Positions 10,403-19,906 are shown, counted from the first letter of the stretch. The stretch: 64,000 nt of DNA from Balneatrix alpica DSM 16621 (GCF_000619885.1 NZ_KK211040.1:367527-431526), one strand, 5' to 3'. A program made the numbers and translations. The notes: generated from the letters alone by a model not told the origin.

Positions 10403-11332
10403 CTACTGGGGCTGCACCGCCACCCGCTGCAGGAAATACTGACGCGCCCGCTTCGCTCCCACCCGCTGCGCTTCCTCCACCAATTGTAAAGCCAACTCCA
10501 TATTGCCTGCGGCTAACGCCTGGCCAACCGCCTGTTCAAAATAGGCTTCGGTCTGGGCTAACGCAGCAGGGGTAGGCGTAAGAGCCTGCCCCATTGGCTG
10601 GGCTGGCTGGCGCCCTGGCTGATACTGCCCCTGGGCTAAAGACTCCGTCTTGGGGGCAATCCAAGCCGGTAAGTAATCACGGATGGCACTGCCACCCCCG
10701 CGTTCCTCCTGCAAGCTGATTTGCAACAAGCCTGTGGCAGCATGGGGCGCAATGGGGTCGGCAATATTCGGCGGCTCCACCCCGTGGGCCTTGGCAAACG
10801 CCTTGGCGGGATGCACCAGTGTCGTCGCCCCCTGCAACTGCGCTGGGGTGGTATAGATCAGCATATAACTCTCATTGCGGGGATCCGGTCCAAGGCTACG
10901 ATCGATACGGAACTGGGTATCCAGGCTATCCCCCTTAAAGCCCTGGGCCGGCACATAAATAAAGTCCTGCTCGGTCAACAAGCGGGTTTGCTGAAAGTTG
11001 GCATCAAGCAACATCACCGTCGGTGACAATACCGTCTTACCCGCCAGAGAATGTAACTTCACCACAAAACTATGACTGCGCTCAGGCAACTTAAAGGCCG
11101 CCACATAGCTGCTGCCCTCGGCGAAGTTAAACCGTGGCGCCTGGCTATCTAATGACCAATCCAAACTGCGGTTAATTTCCAGGGCATGATATGGCAAAGA
11201 CGATAACTCAGTGCAGCAAGCAGCCGCTGGGGCCGGTTGTGCAGCTGAGGCAGGGGCAACCGCTTGATTCGCCACGCCGACACAACCCGTTAAGGTGATG
11301 GCTAACATAGCCAGGGAAAAGAGTTTAAACAT
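10403..11332 (-). CDS. malM: Maltose operon periplasmic protein MalM
   Basis: Periplasmic protein of the maltose/maltodextrin regulon with no settled biochemical role. The 309-residue product starts with a lipoprotein signal (lipobox LTGC near residue 16), then a MalM-type body with the SYMLIYTT segment. A proline/glutamine-rich stretch precedes a C-terminal helical AEAYFEQAV-like region. GGGAGG precedes the ATG at 11332; the longer frame upstream runs into a hairpin. It follows lamB, as in E. coli malK-lamB-malM, but malK is missing. Confidence 0.9.
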   Translation of the reverse strand: MFKLFSLAMLAITLTGCVGVANQAVAPASAAQPAPAAACCTELSSLPYHALEINRSLDWSLDSQAPRFNFAEGSSYVAAFKLPERSHSFVVKLHSLAGKTVLSPTVMLLDANFQQTRLLTEQDFIYVPAQGFKGDSLDTQFRIDRSLGPDPRNESYMLIYTTPAQLQGATTLVHPAKAFAKAHGVEPPNIADPIAPHAATGLLQISLQEERGGGSAIRDYLPAWIAPKTESLAQGQYQPGRQPAQPMGQALTPTPAALAQTEAYFEQAVGQALAAGNMELALQLVEEAQRVGAKRARQYFLQRVAVQPQ

Positions 11333-11351
11333 AGCGCCTCCCGGCAAACAC

Positions 11352-11392
11352 CCTGTGGCAAGACCAGGCTGGGTGATCAGTCTTGCCACAGG
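11352..11392 (-). repeat. 13-base perfect inverted repeat before malM
   Basis: CCTGTGGCAAGAC (11352-11364) and GTCTTGCCACAGG (11380-11392) form a perfect 13-base stem with a 15-base loop, between the lamB terminator and the malM start. No long U-run follows. It could be an attenuator, an RNA-stability element or a protein-binding site setting malM below lamB expression. Confidence 0.7.
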
Positions 11393-11397
11393 CTGCT

Positions 11398-11425
11398 AAA
11401 AAAACCCCCGAGTTGAGGCGGGGGT
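11398..11425 (-). terminator. Intrinsic terminator after lamB
   Basis: On the minus strand ACCCCCGCC...CGGGGGT is followed by seven T residues, a good intrinsic terminator. It lies between lamB and malM, so malM is probably expressed by read-through or from its own promoter. Confidence 0.8.
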
Positions 11426-11462
11426 AATGGGAAAATAAAACGAGGTCAATCACTACTCAGAT

Positions 11463-11483
11463 GGCCTCCCGCGACGGGAGGCC
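11463..11483 (-). other. GC-rich hairpin just after lamB stop
   Basis: GGCCTCCCG-CGA-CGGGAGGCC is a perfect nine-base stem with a three-base loop, 12 bases past the lamB stop codon. No U-run follows, so a 3'-end stabilising role for the abundant porin message is more likely than termination. Confidence 0.6.
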
Positions 11484-11494
11484 GACAAGCATCC

Positions 11495-12769
11495 TTACCA
11501 CCAAGCTTCCATTTGCACACCAAAGGTCAGGCCAGAGTCTTTACCATTGAGTACTGACTCGCTGGCGGCGTTGTACTTTGCACCATCCCAATTGGCATAG
11601 GTGGCAAAGGCTCGGATCACCGGACGTGCCCAGAAGCTGCTACCCGCCGACCACTGTTGGGCCAGGGTCAACTTGGTCAGGTCATAGGTATCACCCGCAC
11701 CCTGCGGCTTCACCCGGTCATAACCCAGCTCCAGCGCGGTACTCATATTGTCAGACCACTTGTACACCGGACGCACGCCAACGGAGTACCAGGTTTGGCC
11801 ATTGCCTGCATCGAGGTCTTTATCCTCATAGATACCGACATACATCATCTCGACTTTGTCACTGAGGTTGACCACCCCTTGCTCCACCAGACGCACCATG
11901 GAGCCATTGGCGGCGGCACTACCATTATGACCCGTGCCAATCATGCCATCAGTGGCGTATTGCAGCGCTAACTTGTTATAGCCGCCAAACCAATTGCCCT
12001 GGGTATGCTCAACAGTCAGCAACACCCCTTCCTGATCCTTGTAACCGGGGTCTGCTTTTTGTGTCTTGCTCAGGTTGGCCTTGCCATAGTCCAGGCCAAA
12101 CTCGAGGGAGCCATGCTCGCCCACTTTAAGATCGCCATAGCGAATATCGAAGGTGTCATTCGCCACGTTGGTACCTGTGCCGGCACCACTGTAAACCCAG
12201 TCACCATCGGTGTTGCGCACCCAGGCCAGGGACAGCTTGCCCTCACCCAGGCTGATATCTTCAATACCTGCACCGGGGCCAGACACGTCCCAGTAGTAGT
12301 AATCGTTGATATGTACATCGTGGCGCTTGTAGTAGCGCTTACCCGCCCACAGGGTCGCCCCAGGCATGGAGTCGATCACATTTTTCGCTTCGATATTGAA
12401 TTGGCGAATAGAAGCCACGCCATTCTCATAGGGATGCTTGGCATCCTTGGCGGCTTCCCAATCGTTCTCCTGGCGGGACTTGTAAGCAATCATGGTGTTA
12501 ACACGGAAGGTTTTGTCCATCTCGTTGTAGAGATCCTGGGACAAGGCCACCTCGGCATAGGTCTCACACTCATTACCCAAACGGTAACTGGCCCCGGCAT
12601 TTTTCGCTTTAAAGCAGGCCTGATCACCACCGCCACTGGTGGCACCAATACCCGAACGGGCATAGCCATGAAACTCAACCGCGGCGACAGGCCCAGCCAG
12701 CATGGCCGCAGCCAAGGCGGTTAACAAAGGGAGAGTGGGGTTAAACGCTTTGTTGTTGTTATCTGCCAT
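11495..12769 (-). CDS. lamB: Maltoporin LamB
   Basis: Outer-membrane trimeric channel for maltose and maltodextrins. The 424-residue precursor has a signal peptide ending near GPVAA, a mature start VEFHGYARSGIG typical of maltoporins, a cysteine pair in the first loop (CFKAKNAG...CETYAE), and a C-terminal MEAWW aromatic end for BAM recognition. It heads a lamB-malM pair; no MalK, MalE, MalF or MalG gene is present, so inner-membrane uptake must be encoded elsewhere. Two MalT-box-like sequences lie 127-158 bases upstream, but they also form a hairpin. Confidence 0.93.
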   Translation of the reverse strand: MADNNNKAFNPTLPLLTALAAAMLAGPVAAVEFHGYARSGIGATSGGGDQACFKAKNAGASYRLGNECETYAEVALSQDLYNEMDKTFRVNTMIAYKSRQENDWEAAKDAKHPYENGVASIRQFNIEAKNVIDSMPGATLWAGKRYYKRHDVHINDYYYWDVSGPGAGIEDISLGEGKLSLAWVRNTDGDWVYSGAGTGTNVANDTFDIRYGDLKVGEHGSLEFGLDYGKANLSKTQKADPGYKDQEGVLLTVEHTQGNWFGGYNKLALQYATDGMIGTGHNGSAAANGSMVRLVEQGVVNLSDKVEMMYVGIYEDKDLDAGNGQTWYSVGVRPVYKWSDNMSTALELGYDRVKPQGAGDTYDLTKLTLAQQWSAGSSFWARPVIRAFATYANWDGAKYNAASESVLNGKDSGLTFGVQMEAWW

Positions 12770-12895
12770 CTTCAGAGATTCCTACTGAGTTAAGGTCACA
12801 TGGAGCACCGGCTTGGGCATTGCCCAGGTACTGTCATGGTCGGGAATCTCTAAAGAAGCAGCATCATCCTTAGCAGGAAAAAAGTAGGACTATTC

Positions 12896-12927
12896 AGGGA
12901 GGAGGACGACTACGCCCTCTCCTCCCC
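12896..12927. promoter_or_regulatory. Inverted pair resembling MalT boxes, or a terminator hairpin
   Basis: AGGGAGGAGG (plus strand, 12896-12905) and GGGGAGGAGA (minus strand, 12918-12927) each match the MalT box GGGGA(T/G)GAGG at nine of ten positions. They face each other, so they also make a GGGAGGAG/CTCCTCCC stem just after the antiporter gene. Either lamB activation by MalT or termination of the antiporter transcript explains the sequence. Confidence 0.35.
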
Positions 12928-12942
12928 CGCTACGCCCCCGGG

Positions 12943-14832
12943 TTACAGGGGCTTAGGCTCAGGCAAAACATCAGCAGGCTTTTCCGTTTTTTCGGCCTTC
13001 TCCTGCGCTTTTTCCTGCGCCTTTTCTTTCTCTTTCTCAATTTCCATATCGAAAGAAATAATCTGCCAGCCAGCCTTCGGCTGTAAGCCATTCTCCAGGG
13101 TAAACACCTGTACGTGCCCTTTTGGCGTCAAGGCAAACAGCGGACAGCGACCTTTTTGATGCTGAGCCTTCCAGGCTTCAAAATTAAAGTCTTCTGTCAG
13201 CTTGGTCGTGCGCAGGCGAGCACCCTGGCGGAGTAGATTAGCGAACTTACCGTAGGTCAGCCCCTCCTCCCCCAGGTATAAGCCCTGGTACTCCTCCGAG
13301 ATCAGCTGACGCACCGACCCCTGGGCATCCTTACTGGTCTGCACGGCAAAGATATTCTGCTTACCAAACTCAGGACGGTAACGCAGACTGGCCAGCACGT
13401 TCAGCTCACGCTGGGGCGACATGGCCAACACCCGGCCATAACCGACCAAATCCAGATACATATCAGCGTGCCGTGACAATGGATTACCGTGGAAGGTACG
13501 CAGCCCCATCATCCGCGCTTCACGGATGTTCTCCCAACTGGGATCCACCAACAGCACAGGTAGGTGGTTTTGCTCCAACACCTTGGCGAGTTCACGCGCC
13601 ACCTGATTGGCACCGATGATAATAAAGCCCCGCGGCTCAGGATCCGCCACACCAAGCCACTGGGCCAAAGGTCGAGCCGTGGCACTTTGAAACATCACCG
13701 TGCCGATAATCACGGCAAAGGTCAGGGCGGTCAGAATCTGTGCATCGGCATAGCCACTTTGCTCAAGGCGCAGGGCAAACAGAGCCGATACCGCTGCCGC
13801 TACAATCCCTCGTGGCCCAATCCAGGAAATCAAAGCCTTTTCCTGCCACTTTAAGTCACTGCCGTAGCTGGAAATCCACACCGCGATCGGACGAGCAACA
13901 AAGTGGATCACCGCCAGCAATACCAGTGCAGGCACCCCTAACGCCCATAATTGGGACAGGTCCAAACGTGCCGCCAACAACACGAACAAACCAGAGATCA
14001 GCAAAACGGTCAGGTTCTCTTTGAAGGACAGAATCTCTTCAATGTGCACCCCCTTCATATTGGCCAACCACATTCCCATCACCGTCACCGCCAGCAGGCC
14101 GGACTCGTGGGCTAGGTAGTTGGCAAAGGTAAAGGTGGCTAACACCAACGCCAGGGTGGCTAAGTTCTGCAGATACTCAGGTAGCCAGTGACGGCGCAGC
14201 GCCTCACCAATGGCATAGCCCGCTACCGCACCACTGACCACCCCGACCAGTACAATTTCAGCAAAGAGAATGGCCGTGTGACTGATCGCTCCGCCTTCTA
14301 GGCTTTGCGAGATAATCCACTCATATACCAATACCGCCAGCAGCGCGCCGATGGGATCGATAATGATACCTTCCCAGCGCAACACATTACCGATCCGGCT
14401 ATTGGCCCGCACGGTACGCAGCATGGGTACAATCACGGTGGGCCCCGTCACGACAACAAGCGCACCAAATAACCAGGACATCGCCCAACTCAAGCCCAGC
14501 AACCAGTGGGTGGCCACGGCGATAATCAGCCAGGTTACCGCCGCCCCAATACTCACCAGACGGCGCACCACCTTACCTACATCACGAATCTGGTCCAGAT
14601 GCAGGGTTAAACTGCCTTCAAATAGAATGATCGCAACCGATAGCGACACTAACGGGAACAGCAACTCACCAAAGAGCGCATCAGGCGCCACCCACCCTAA
14701 CAGGGGGCCTAAAGCAATACCGGACAATAACAAAAACAAAATCGCCGGCAGCTTAACCCGCCAGGCGACCCACTGGCAGGCCAAACCTACCACCGCAATC
14801 AAGGCCAGAATAGCGGCCGCTGACATAGGCAT
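12943..14832 (-). CDS. CPA1-family cation/proton antiporter with TrkA-N domain
   Basis: A Na+ or K+/H+ antiporter of the inner membrane. Residues 1 to about 390 form some 12-13 transmembrane segments with the VTGPTVIVPMLR motif and, further on, IGPRGIVAAAVSALFAL. Residues of about 400-520 hold a nucleotide-binding TrkA-N domain (FIIIGANQVAREL). The last 25 residues before the end are a Lys/Glu repeat (EKEKEKAQEKAQEK). AGAGGA precedes the ATG. It resembles proteins annotated NhaP or CvrA/YjbQ-like; ion selectivity cannot be read from sequence. It stands alone between lamB and the DUF3047 gene. Confidence 0.88.
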   Translation of the reverse strand: MPMSAAAILALIAVVGLACQWVAWRVKLPAILFLLLSGIALGPLLGWVAPDALFGELLFPLVSLSVAIILFEGSLTLHLDQIRDVGKVVRRLVSIGAAVTWLIIAVATHWLLGLSWAMSWLFGALVVVTGPTVIVPMLRTVRANSRIGNVLRWEGIIIDPIGALLAVLVYEWIISQSLEGGAISHTAILFAEIVLVGVVSGAVAGYAIGEALRRHWLPEYLQNLATLALVLATFTFANYLAHESGLLAVTVMGMWLANMKGVHIEEILSFKENLTVLLISGLFVLLAARLDLSQLWALGVPALVLLAVIHFVARPIAVWISSYGSDLKWQEKALISWIGPRGIVAAAVSALFALRLEQSGYADAQILTALTFAVIIGTVMFQSATARPLAQWLGVADPEPRGFIIIGANQVARELAKVLEQNHLPVLLVDPSWENIREARMMGLRTFHGNPLSRHADMYLDLVGYGRVLAMSPQRELNVLASLRYRPEFGKQNIFAVQTSKDAQGSVRQLISEEYQGLYLGEEGLTYGKFANLLRQGARLRTTKLTEDFNFEAWKAQHQKGRCPLFALTPKGHVQVFTLENGLQPKAGWQIISFDMEIEKEKEKAQEKAQEKAEKTEKPADVLPEPKPL

Positions 14833-15065
14833 AATGGTGTCCTCTTATCCTGAGACAACTGACCGCGCATCATTAACGCAACTCGCCTTTGGTGCAAGAC
14901 TCCCTGGCTGTAACTTAGGCAAAAAACCAGGGACTGGCGCCAAAAAGGGGGTTTTTCTCGACTCTCCTCAACCACCATTGCCGCTCTTACTTCTGAAGAT
15001 CAAGAGCCTGAATCGTAATAGCGCTCTAGCAGCAACAATGGCCTGCATCATACGAGCAAGTTTCG

Positions 15066-15704
15066 TTAAGGTATCATCAGAAACAGCTCTATTGGCCCAT
15101 ACCAAGCTCGTGCCTGACCACCGCCATTATCGGTATCCGTCATCACCGCAATATGACTAAAACGTTTCGGCACCTTAGCGAAGCAGCGCTGAAAGTCCGC
15201 CACCAGATCACGCTCATATTGCTGCCACTGCTGCAAATTCGCCTGACCTGACTCCAGCGCGATTAAGCACGCCTGCTTAGTATAGGGACTCAGCCAATGG
15301 CTGTACTGCGGCTGCTCCGATGCCCAAACATAATTCAACGCCAGGGTTTGCCAAGGGAAAAGGCCCTCCGCCACCACATACACCCGGGCCGGAAAGTCAT
15401 CCCCCGCTTTACTCAGCTCCGCCCCCTTTATTGGCAAATTATCAACCTTCCAACGCCAACGCAGGCGCGGCTGAGTTTCGCTCGCTAAGTTAATCGGCCG
15501 GAGCAAACCAGAGGCACTGGCATTCGCTTGGGCCTCCAGCACCCAACCCTCTGCCTGCTGCCGAGTCTGATACGCTGTCTGGCCACTAAAGCGCTGCGTC
15601 TGCCACAGGCTCAGATCAGCAAAGTCCAACACTTCCGCCTGTGCACCGACACTGCCAGTCAGCATCAACACCATTCCGCCTATGTAGCCGACCTGTGCTT
15701 TCAT
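15066..15704 (-). CDS. Exported DUF3047 protein
   Basis: Function unknown. The 212-residue product (start 15704, with CAGGAG upstream) has a signal peptide ending near GAQA. The body LRWRWKVDNLP...GDDFPARVYVV...LNYVW is the DUF3047 signature, and the C-terminus has MTDTDNGGGQARAWYGPI. It resembles a lectin-like beta-sandwich with a Trp-rich face. It is the last gene of the leftward run from the flavoprotein fusion through ynjB-C-D-F, 17 bases after ynjF, so a shared envelope role is inferred. Confidence 0.82.
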   Translation of the reverse strand: MKAQVGYIGGMVLMLTGSVGAQAEVLDFADLSLWQTQRFSGQTAYQTRQQAEGWVLEAQANASASGLLRPINLASETQPRLRWRWKVDNLPIKGAELSKAGDDFPARVYVVAEGLFPWQTLALNYVWASEQPQYSHWLSPYTKQACLIALESGQANLQQWQQYERDLVADFQRCFAKVPKRFSHIAVMTDTDNGGGQARAWYGPIELFLMIP

Positions 15705-15721
15705 CGCGGCGCTCCTGGTTA

Positions 15722-16345
15722 TCACTCAGTTTGATCGCTGACTTTTAAAGTGCGATAGCCGGCCCAAATCCGTGTCACCGTGGTCAGGGCGCAAATCAGG
15801 GCAAAACCATAGGCCAGCGCAACAAAATGCTGCGGCCACAGACAAAAGGCGATAAAGACCAGGATGGTCTCAGTGCCTTCCGCCAAGCCGCCAATGTAAT
15901 ACAGTGATTTATGGCCAAAATCCGGATGCTTGATCTGGCGCCGCTCAGCCAAGGCCGCAAAGGCTAAAAAACTGCCTCCGGTACCAATAAAAGAGAAGAT
16001 CAGGGTCGCGGCCGCTAACCCATGCTCAGCAGGATTGGCCAAGGCAAAGGCCCAAACCAGGCCGGAATAGAAGATAAAATCGAGGGTAATATCGAGAAAG
16101 CCGCCGGCATCCGTTGGTTGACTCAAACGCGCCAAGGCACCATCCAAACCATCCAAAATGCGGTTGGCCAGTAATAACAGCAAGGCCCACGAGTATGCCT
16201 GTAACGCCACCGCCAACATGGCTGCCAGTCCCAGCGCAAAGCCTAGCAGGGTCAGCTGGTCTGCCTTGATGCCGCATCGCTCTAACAGTCGGGCACTATA
16301 AAGCAAGGGCGGCTTGACCCAGCGGGTAGTGTACTTATCCAGCAT
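15722..16345 (-). CDS. ynjF: CDP-alcohol phosphatidyltransferase family protein, YnjF-like
   Basis: Integral membrane enzyme family that transfers a phosphatidyl or related group from a CDP-linked donor to an alcohol acceptor. The signature D-x2-DG-x2-AR-x8-G-x3-D-x3-D is complete in DGLDGALAR...GGFLDITLD (about residues 64-91). Five or six transmembrane segments follow the usual layout of this 207-residue family. It overlaps ynjD by 11 bases, with GGAGGT before its ATG, implying translational coupling. In E. coli ynjF also lies in the ynj cluster. The acceptor is unknown. Confidence 0.88.
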   Translation of the reverse strand: MLDKYTTRWVKPPLLYSARLLERCGIKADQLTLLGFALGLAAMLAVALQAYSWALLLLLANRILDGLDGALARLSQPTDAGGFLDITLDFIFYSGLVWAFALANPAEHGLAAATLIFSFIGTGGSFLAFAALAERRQIKHPDFGHKSLYYIGGLAEGTETILVFIAFCLWPQHFVALAYGFALICALTTVTRIWAGYRTLKVSDQTE

Positions 16346-16982
16346 GACTTACCTCCGCGCGGCTCAGCTGCAGCACCTGCGCATTGGCAGGGCAATCCTG
16401 GGGATCATGGGTCACCAGCAGGGTGGGAATGGCCGCTGCCAGCGCATGGGCAAATACCCAATCGCGCACCTGGGTGCGCAGCTGCACATCCAGCTTACTA
16501 AAGGGCTCATCCAGCAGGAGCAGGCGCGGCTCCGCCAACAGCGTACGTAACAAACTGACCCGCGCCCGCTGTCCGCCGGACAGGGTGGCGGGATCGCGCC
16601 CTCCCATGCCGGCCAGTTCCGCCTTGACCAGGGCCTGTTCGATACGATGCTGACGCTGTTGACCGCGATAGTGGCGAGGCAACGCCAATGCCAGATTGTC
16701 CGCCACCGATAAATGGGGGAATAACAAGGCATCCTGGAACAACAGCCCAACACGGCGCTGGTAAGGCGGCAAACCTAACAGAGGCTGCTGACCAAGCCAG
16801 ACCTGCCCTTGCACCGCGAATACCGGCTCCAGAGTGCCTGCCAGCAACCCCAGCAGGCTCGACTTACCGCAGCCACTGGGGCCCATCAGCACCCCGACCT
16901 CGCCACTGGCGATGGTCAAACTGAGGGGGGCAAACAGGGGCCTTCCCTGCAAACTCAACTGCACCTTATCGATAACTAACAC
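16335..16982 (-). CDS. ynjD: ABC transporter ATPase YnjD
   Basis: ATP-binding subunit of the YnjBCD importer. Walker A is GPSGCGKS, the Q-loop is LLFQDALLFPHLSV, the ABC signature LSGGQRARV, Walker B LLLLDEP and the switch His lies in LLVTHD. The open frame starts within ynjC, but a GTG at 16982 with GAGGT five bases before it gives the family N-terminus (VLVIDKVQLSL), a 215-residue protein, and a gap of 11 bases from ynjC. Substrate unknown; the related E. coli system is uncharacterised. Confidence 0.92.
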   Translation of the reverse strand: MLVIDKVQLSLQGRPLFAPLSLTIASGEVGVLMGPSGCGKSSLLGLLAGTLEPVFAVQGQVWLGQQPLLGLPPYQRRVGLLFQDALLFPHLSVADNLALALPRHYRGQQRQHRIEQALVKAELAGMGGRDPATLSGGQRARVSLLRTLLAEPRLLLLDEPFSKLDVQLRTQVRDWVFAHALAAAIPTLLVTHDPQDCPANAQVLQLSRAEVSHAG

Positions 16983-16993
16983 TGTGACCTCGG

Positions 16994-18670
16994 TTACAGG
17001 CGCATCTGGGCAAAATGCCGATAGCGCCATCTAGGCAATAACAAAGCCAATGCATAAATCAGTACTGGCCAGCACAACTGACCCCAGGCATAGACCCCAA
17101 GCACCCGACGATCAGCACCACTGCCAAGGCTGATAGCCTCCGTCGTCAAGGTCGCCACCCTCCCGCCCCCGAGAAACAGCGTGCTGAGGTACTGCGCCAC
17201 ACTGACCGCCACCCCAATAGCCAGGGCCGCTAACAATGGCCGCAACAGCAGCGGCGCCTTCACCCGCCACCAGCAGCCCCAGGGGGTTAAACCGAGTAGA
17301 CGTCCCTGCTGCCAGTAACGCTGATCGAAGGCCTGATAGGCCCCCGCCAAACTGAGATAGACATAAGGCAGCACAAACAACAAATGGCCCCAGAACACTG
17401 CCCACCACTGTCCTTGCCCCCCCAGACTGACTAGCAGCACCTGCAAGCCAAACAAAAAACTCAACTGGGGGATCAACAATGGCAGATAAAGCGCCAAGGA
17501 TAGCCAGGCAGAAGGGCCACGCCGCCCTAACCCTTCCAGCCACAGCACCACTATGGTTAAGGCGACAGCGCTGACACTCAGTGCCAGCAGCAATGTCTCC
17601 TGACTGAGCAGCCACAACCGCGGCAACTGACGCTGCCAGGTAGTCAGTGTCCAGCTCTGCGGCCACGCCAGGGGGAATGGCCAGCGCCAACTCAGGCTAC
17701 TAATGAGTAATCCCAACAGGGCCAGCAGCACTAACGCCAAGAGCCCCACTAATAACCAACGCCCAACGCTGGCTGTGCGTGGCCAAACCGGCGCACGCCA
17801 GCCCCTGCGCAATCCCTGCAAACCTAACCAAGCCAACAACCGCTCCATCAGCCACCAGCCCAGCACCGCCAATAACAGCAGCCCGAGCAAGAGTACCGCC
17901 CCCGCACTGGCCGGTAAGCGCCAGCTCAGGTCCGCATCCAGCATCCAGCGCCATAGCTGTACGGCCAGGGTCGGCGGGGTAGTCGGTCCCAGTAACAACG
18001 CCATATCCACATTGGCCAAGGCGTACACCAAGACCGCCAGCAGCGGTAGCCGCAACTGCCGGTACAAAGCAGGCCAGAGTAACAACAACCAACTTTGCCA
18101 GGGCGGATAGCCCAGGCTCTGCCCCAGCCTGAGGCTTTGCCGCCAAGGCAGATTGGGCAGTGCGGCCAGGGTCACCAATAACAGGTAGGGAAACTCCTTC
18201 AGCACTAACCCCAGAATCAACCCCCATCCCCAGGGGTCTTGCACGCCAAAGCCGAGTGGAGGACTGTGCCAGCCACTGGCCCAGGGGGAGACCCAACGCA
18301 CAAGCCAACCACTGGGGCTGAATAAGAACACCAGACCTAAGGCCAGGGCAGCATGGGGAATAGCCAATAAAGGCGCCAAACCGCGTTGCAGTCGTTGTCC
18401 CCAGGGGTGCTCAAGTAAGGCCAGCAAAAACCACCAGACCAGCAGCAGACTCAAGGCGGTTGCCGTCAGGCCGGTAAATAGGCTCAAGCCCAGCCCTCTG
18501 GCTAATCCAGGCCAGTGCCAGAGTTGCTGCCAGGGCTGCCAGCTCCACTGGTTAAATCCCAATACCGGAAAGTAGCCCCAGGCGGGCAACAGGGTCGCCA
18601 GCAATCCCAGCAACACTGGCCCCCCCAGTAGCAGCAGCGCACTGAGGTTGATGTAAAGGCCTGCTCTCAC
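16994..18670 (-). CDS. ynjC: ABC transporter permease YnjC (fused two-half permease)
   Basis: A 558-residue inner-membrane protein with about 12 transmembrane segments in two homologous halves, like ThiP or FbpB-type permeases in which two permease domains are fused. EAA-loop-like regions occur near LKEFPYLLLVTLAALP in the first half and near a similar GCWWRVKAPLLLRPL loop in the second. Leu and Trp are very abundant. The start is a GTG directly after the ynjB stop, so translation is probably coupled. Order ynjB-ynjC-ynjD matches E. coli. Confidence 0.9.
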   Translation of the reverse strand: MRAGLYINLSALLLLGGPVLLGLLATLLPAWGYFPVLGFNQWSWQPWQQLWHWPGLARGLGLSLFTGLTATALSLLLVWWFLLALLEHPWGQRLQRGLAPLLAIPHAALALGLVFLFSPSGWLVRWVSPWASGWHSPPLGFGVQDPWGWGLILGLVLKEFPYLLLVTLAALPNLPWRQSLRLGQSLGYPPWQSWLLLLWPALYRQLRLPLLAVLVYALANVDMALLLGPTTPPTLAVQLWRWMLDADLSWRLPASAGAVLLLGLLLLAVLGWWLMERLLAWLGLQGLRRGWRAPVWPRTASVGRWLLVGLLALVLLALLGLLISSLSWRWPFPLAWPQSWTLTTWQRQLPRLWLLSQETLLLALSVSAVALTIVVLWLEGLGRRGPSAWLSLALYLPLLIPQLSFLFGLQVLLVSLGGQGQWWAVFWGHLLFVLPYVYLSLAGAYQAFDQRYWQQGRLLGLTPWGCWWRVKAPLLLRPLLAALAIGVAVSVAQYLSTLFLGGGRVATLTTEAISLGSGADRRVLGVYAWGQLCWPVLIYALALLLPRWRYRHFAQMRL

Positions 18671-18671
18671 C

Positions 18672-19859
18672 TTAACGACCGTAGCGCTCCTGCCAAGCTT
18701 GCTCTAACGCAGGCATCCAGCTGGCATGGGGTTCTGCCAAGGTGCGGCCCAAATCCGCCGCATCCAGTGCCGCTGGCCCCAAGTCAATGGCTTGCCAGCG
18801 TGCCTGATCTTCAGCCGATAAGCGCTCCAGCGCCAAGACACTAGGATCTCCCCATACGGCTGGGTCTGCCTTGCGCGCCTGAGCCTCCGGGCTTTGCAGG
18901 AAGTTCACCAATACCTGGGCGGCGGCTTTATTACTGGAGTTAAAGGGAATTGCCAGATAGTGGGTATTGCCAATGGTGCCACCTTGGTGAATATAGGTTT
19001 TCACCGTGGGGGCCAGCTGGCCAGCGATAATCGCCGCACTGGCTTCATTGGGGTTAAAGCTCAGGCTAATCAGCAGCTCACCGTCATCCAGCAACTGACG
19101 CATGGCCTCGGCACTGGCGGGGAAGCTTTTGCCCTCACGCCAGAGAACAGGGTGCAATTGATCCAGATATTGCCACAAGGGTGCCGTCACCCTGGCAAAG
19201 TCACTTTGCTCAACAGGCTGCAACAAAACGCTGGGATCGGGGGTCAACTCCGTCAAGGCCTGCTTGAGAAAGGTTGAACCGTGGAAACTCGGCGGCTGCG
19301 GATAGCTCACCCGCCCAGGGTGTTGCTGGGCGAAGTCCAGCAGAGCCGGCATCGAACGGGGGAAGTCGCTCACCTTGGCGCTATCGGCAATAAAGACCAA
19401 TTGCGCCATCCCCCAGGCTGCCTCCATCCCCTCCACCGGGATGGCAAAATCATAGGCAGTGGTGGCCGGATTAACATAGCGATAATTGGGTAATCCCTCA
19501 GCAAAGGGACCAAATAAGAGTCCCTGCTCCTTCAAGGCTTTAAAGTTTTCCCCATTGACCCACAGCAGGTCCACACTGCCCTGCTGCTCGCGCCCGGCGG
19601 TTTTTTCCGCCAGGATGCGGCTCACCACTTCCGCGGCATCACTGATTTTGACGTGCTCCAGCTGGATGTCATAACGCGCCTTTACTTCTGCTGCCGCCCA
19701 CTGGATATAGTCATTGATACGCTCCGAACCACCCCAGGCATTGAAGTAAAGCGTCTGTCCCTTGGCCTGTTGCTCAATTTCAGTCCAGTTAGCCGCGTTG
19801 GCCGTCAAGCTGGCTCCTGCAAACAACAAGGCGCCCAACAGCTGTGTCGGTTTATCCAT
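18672..19859 (-). CDS. ynjB: Periplasmic solute-binding protein YnjB
   Basis: A 395-residue binding protein with an N-terminal signal peptide cleaved near SLTANA. The mature part begins with an iron/thiamine/spermidine-type fold (LYFNAWGGSERINDYIQW) and contains SVDLLWVNGENF, characteristic of YnjB. It delivers an unknown ligand to YnjC-YnjD. It lies 47 bases after the TVP38-flavoprotein gene on the same strand; a GGGCG/CGCCC hairpin overlapping that stop (19902-19914) has no U-run, so cotranscription is plausible. Confidence 0.9.
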   Translation of the reverse strand: MDKPTQLLGALLFAGASLTANAANWTEIEQQAKGQTLYFNAWGGSERINDYIQWAAAEVKARYDIQLEHVKISDAAEVVSRILAEKTAGREQQGSVDLLWVNGENFKALKEQGLLFGPFAEGLPNYRYVNPATTAYDFAIPVEGMEAAWGMAQLVFIADSAKVSDFPRSMPALLDFAQQHPGRVSYPQPPSFHGSTFLKQALTELTPDPSVLLQPVEQSDFARVTAPLWQYLDQLHPVLWREGKSFPASAEAMRQLLDDGELLISLSFNPNEASAAIIAGQLAPTVKTYIHQGGTIGNTHYLAIPFNSSNKAAAQVLVNFLQSPEAQARKADPAVWGDPSVLALERLSAEDQARWQAIDLGPAALDAADLGRTLAEPHASWMPALEQAWQERYGR

Positions 19860-19906
19860 GCTTAATCCTTATTTACGTGTCTAATACAAATATCAGCAGC
19901 AGGGCG

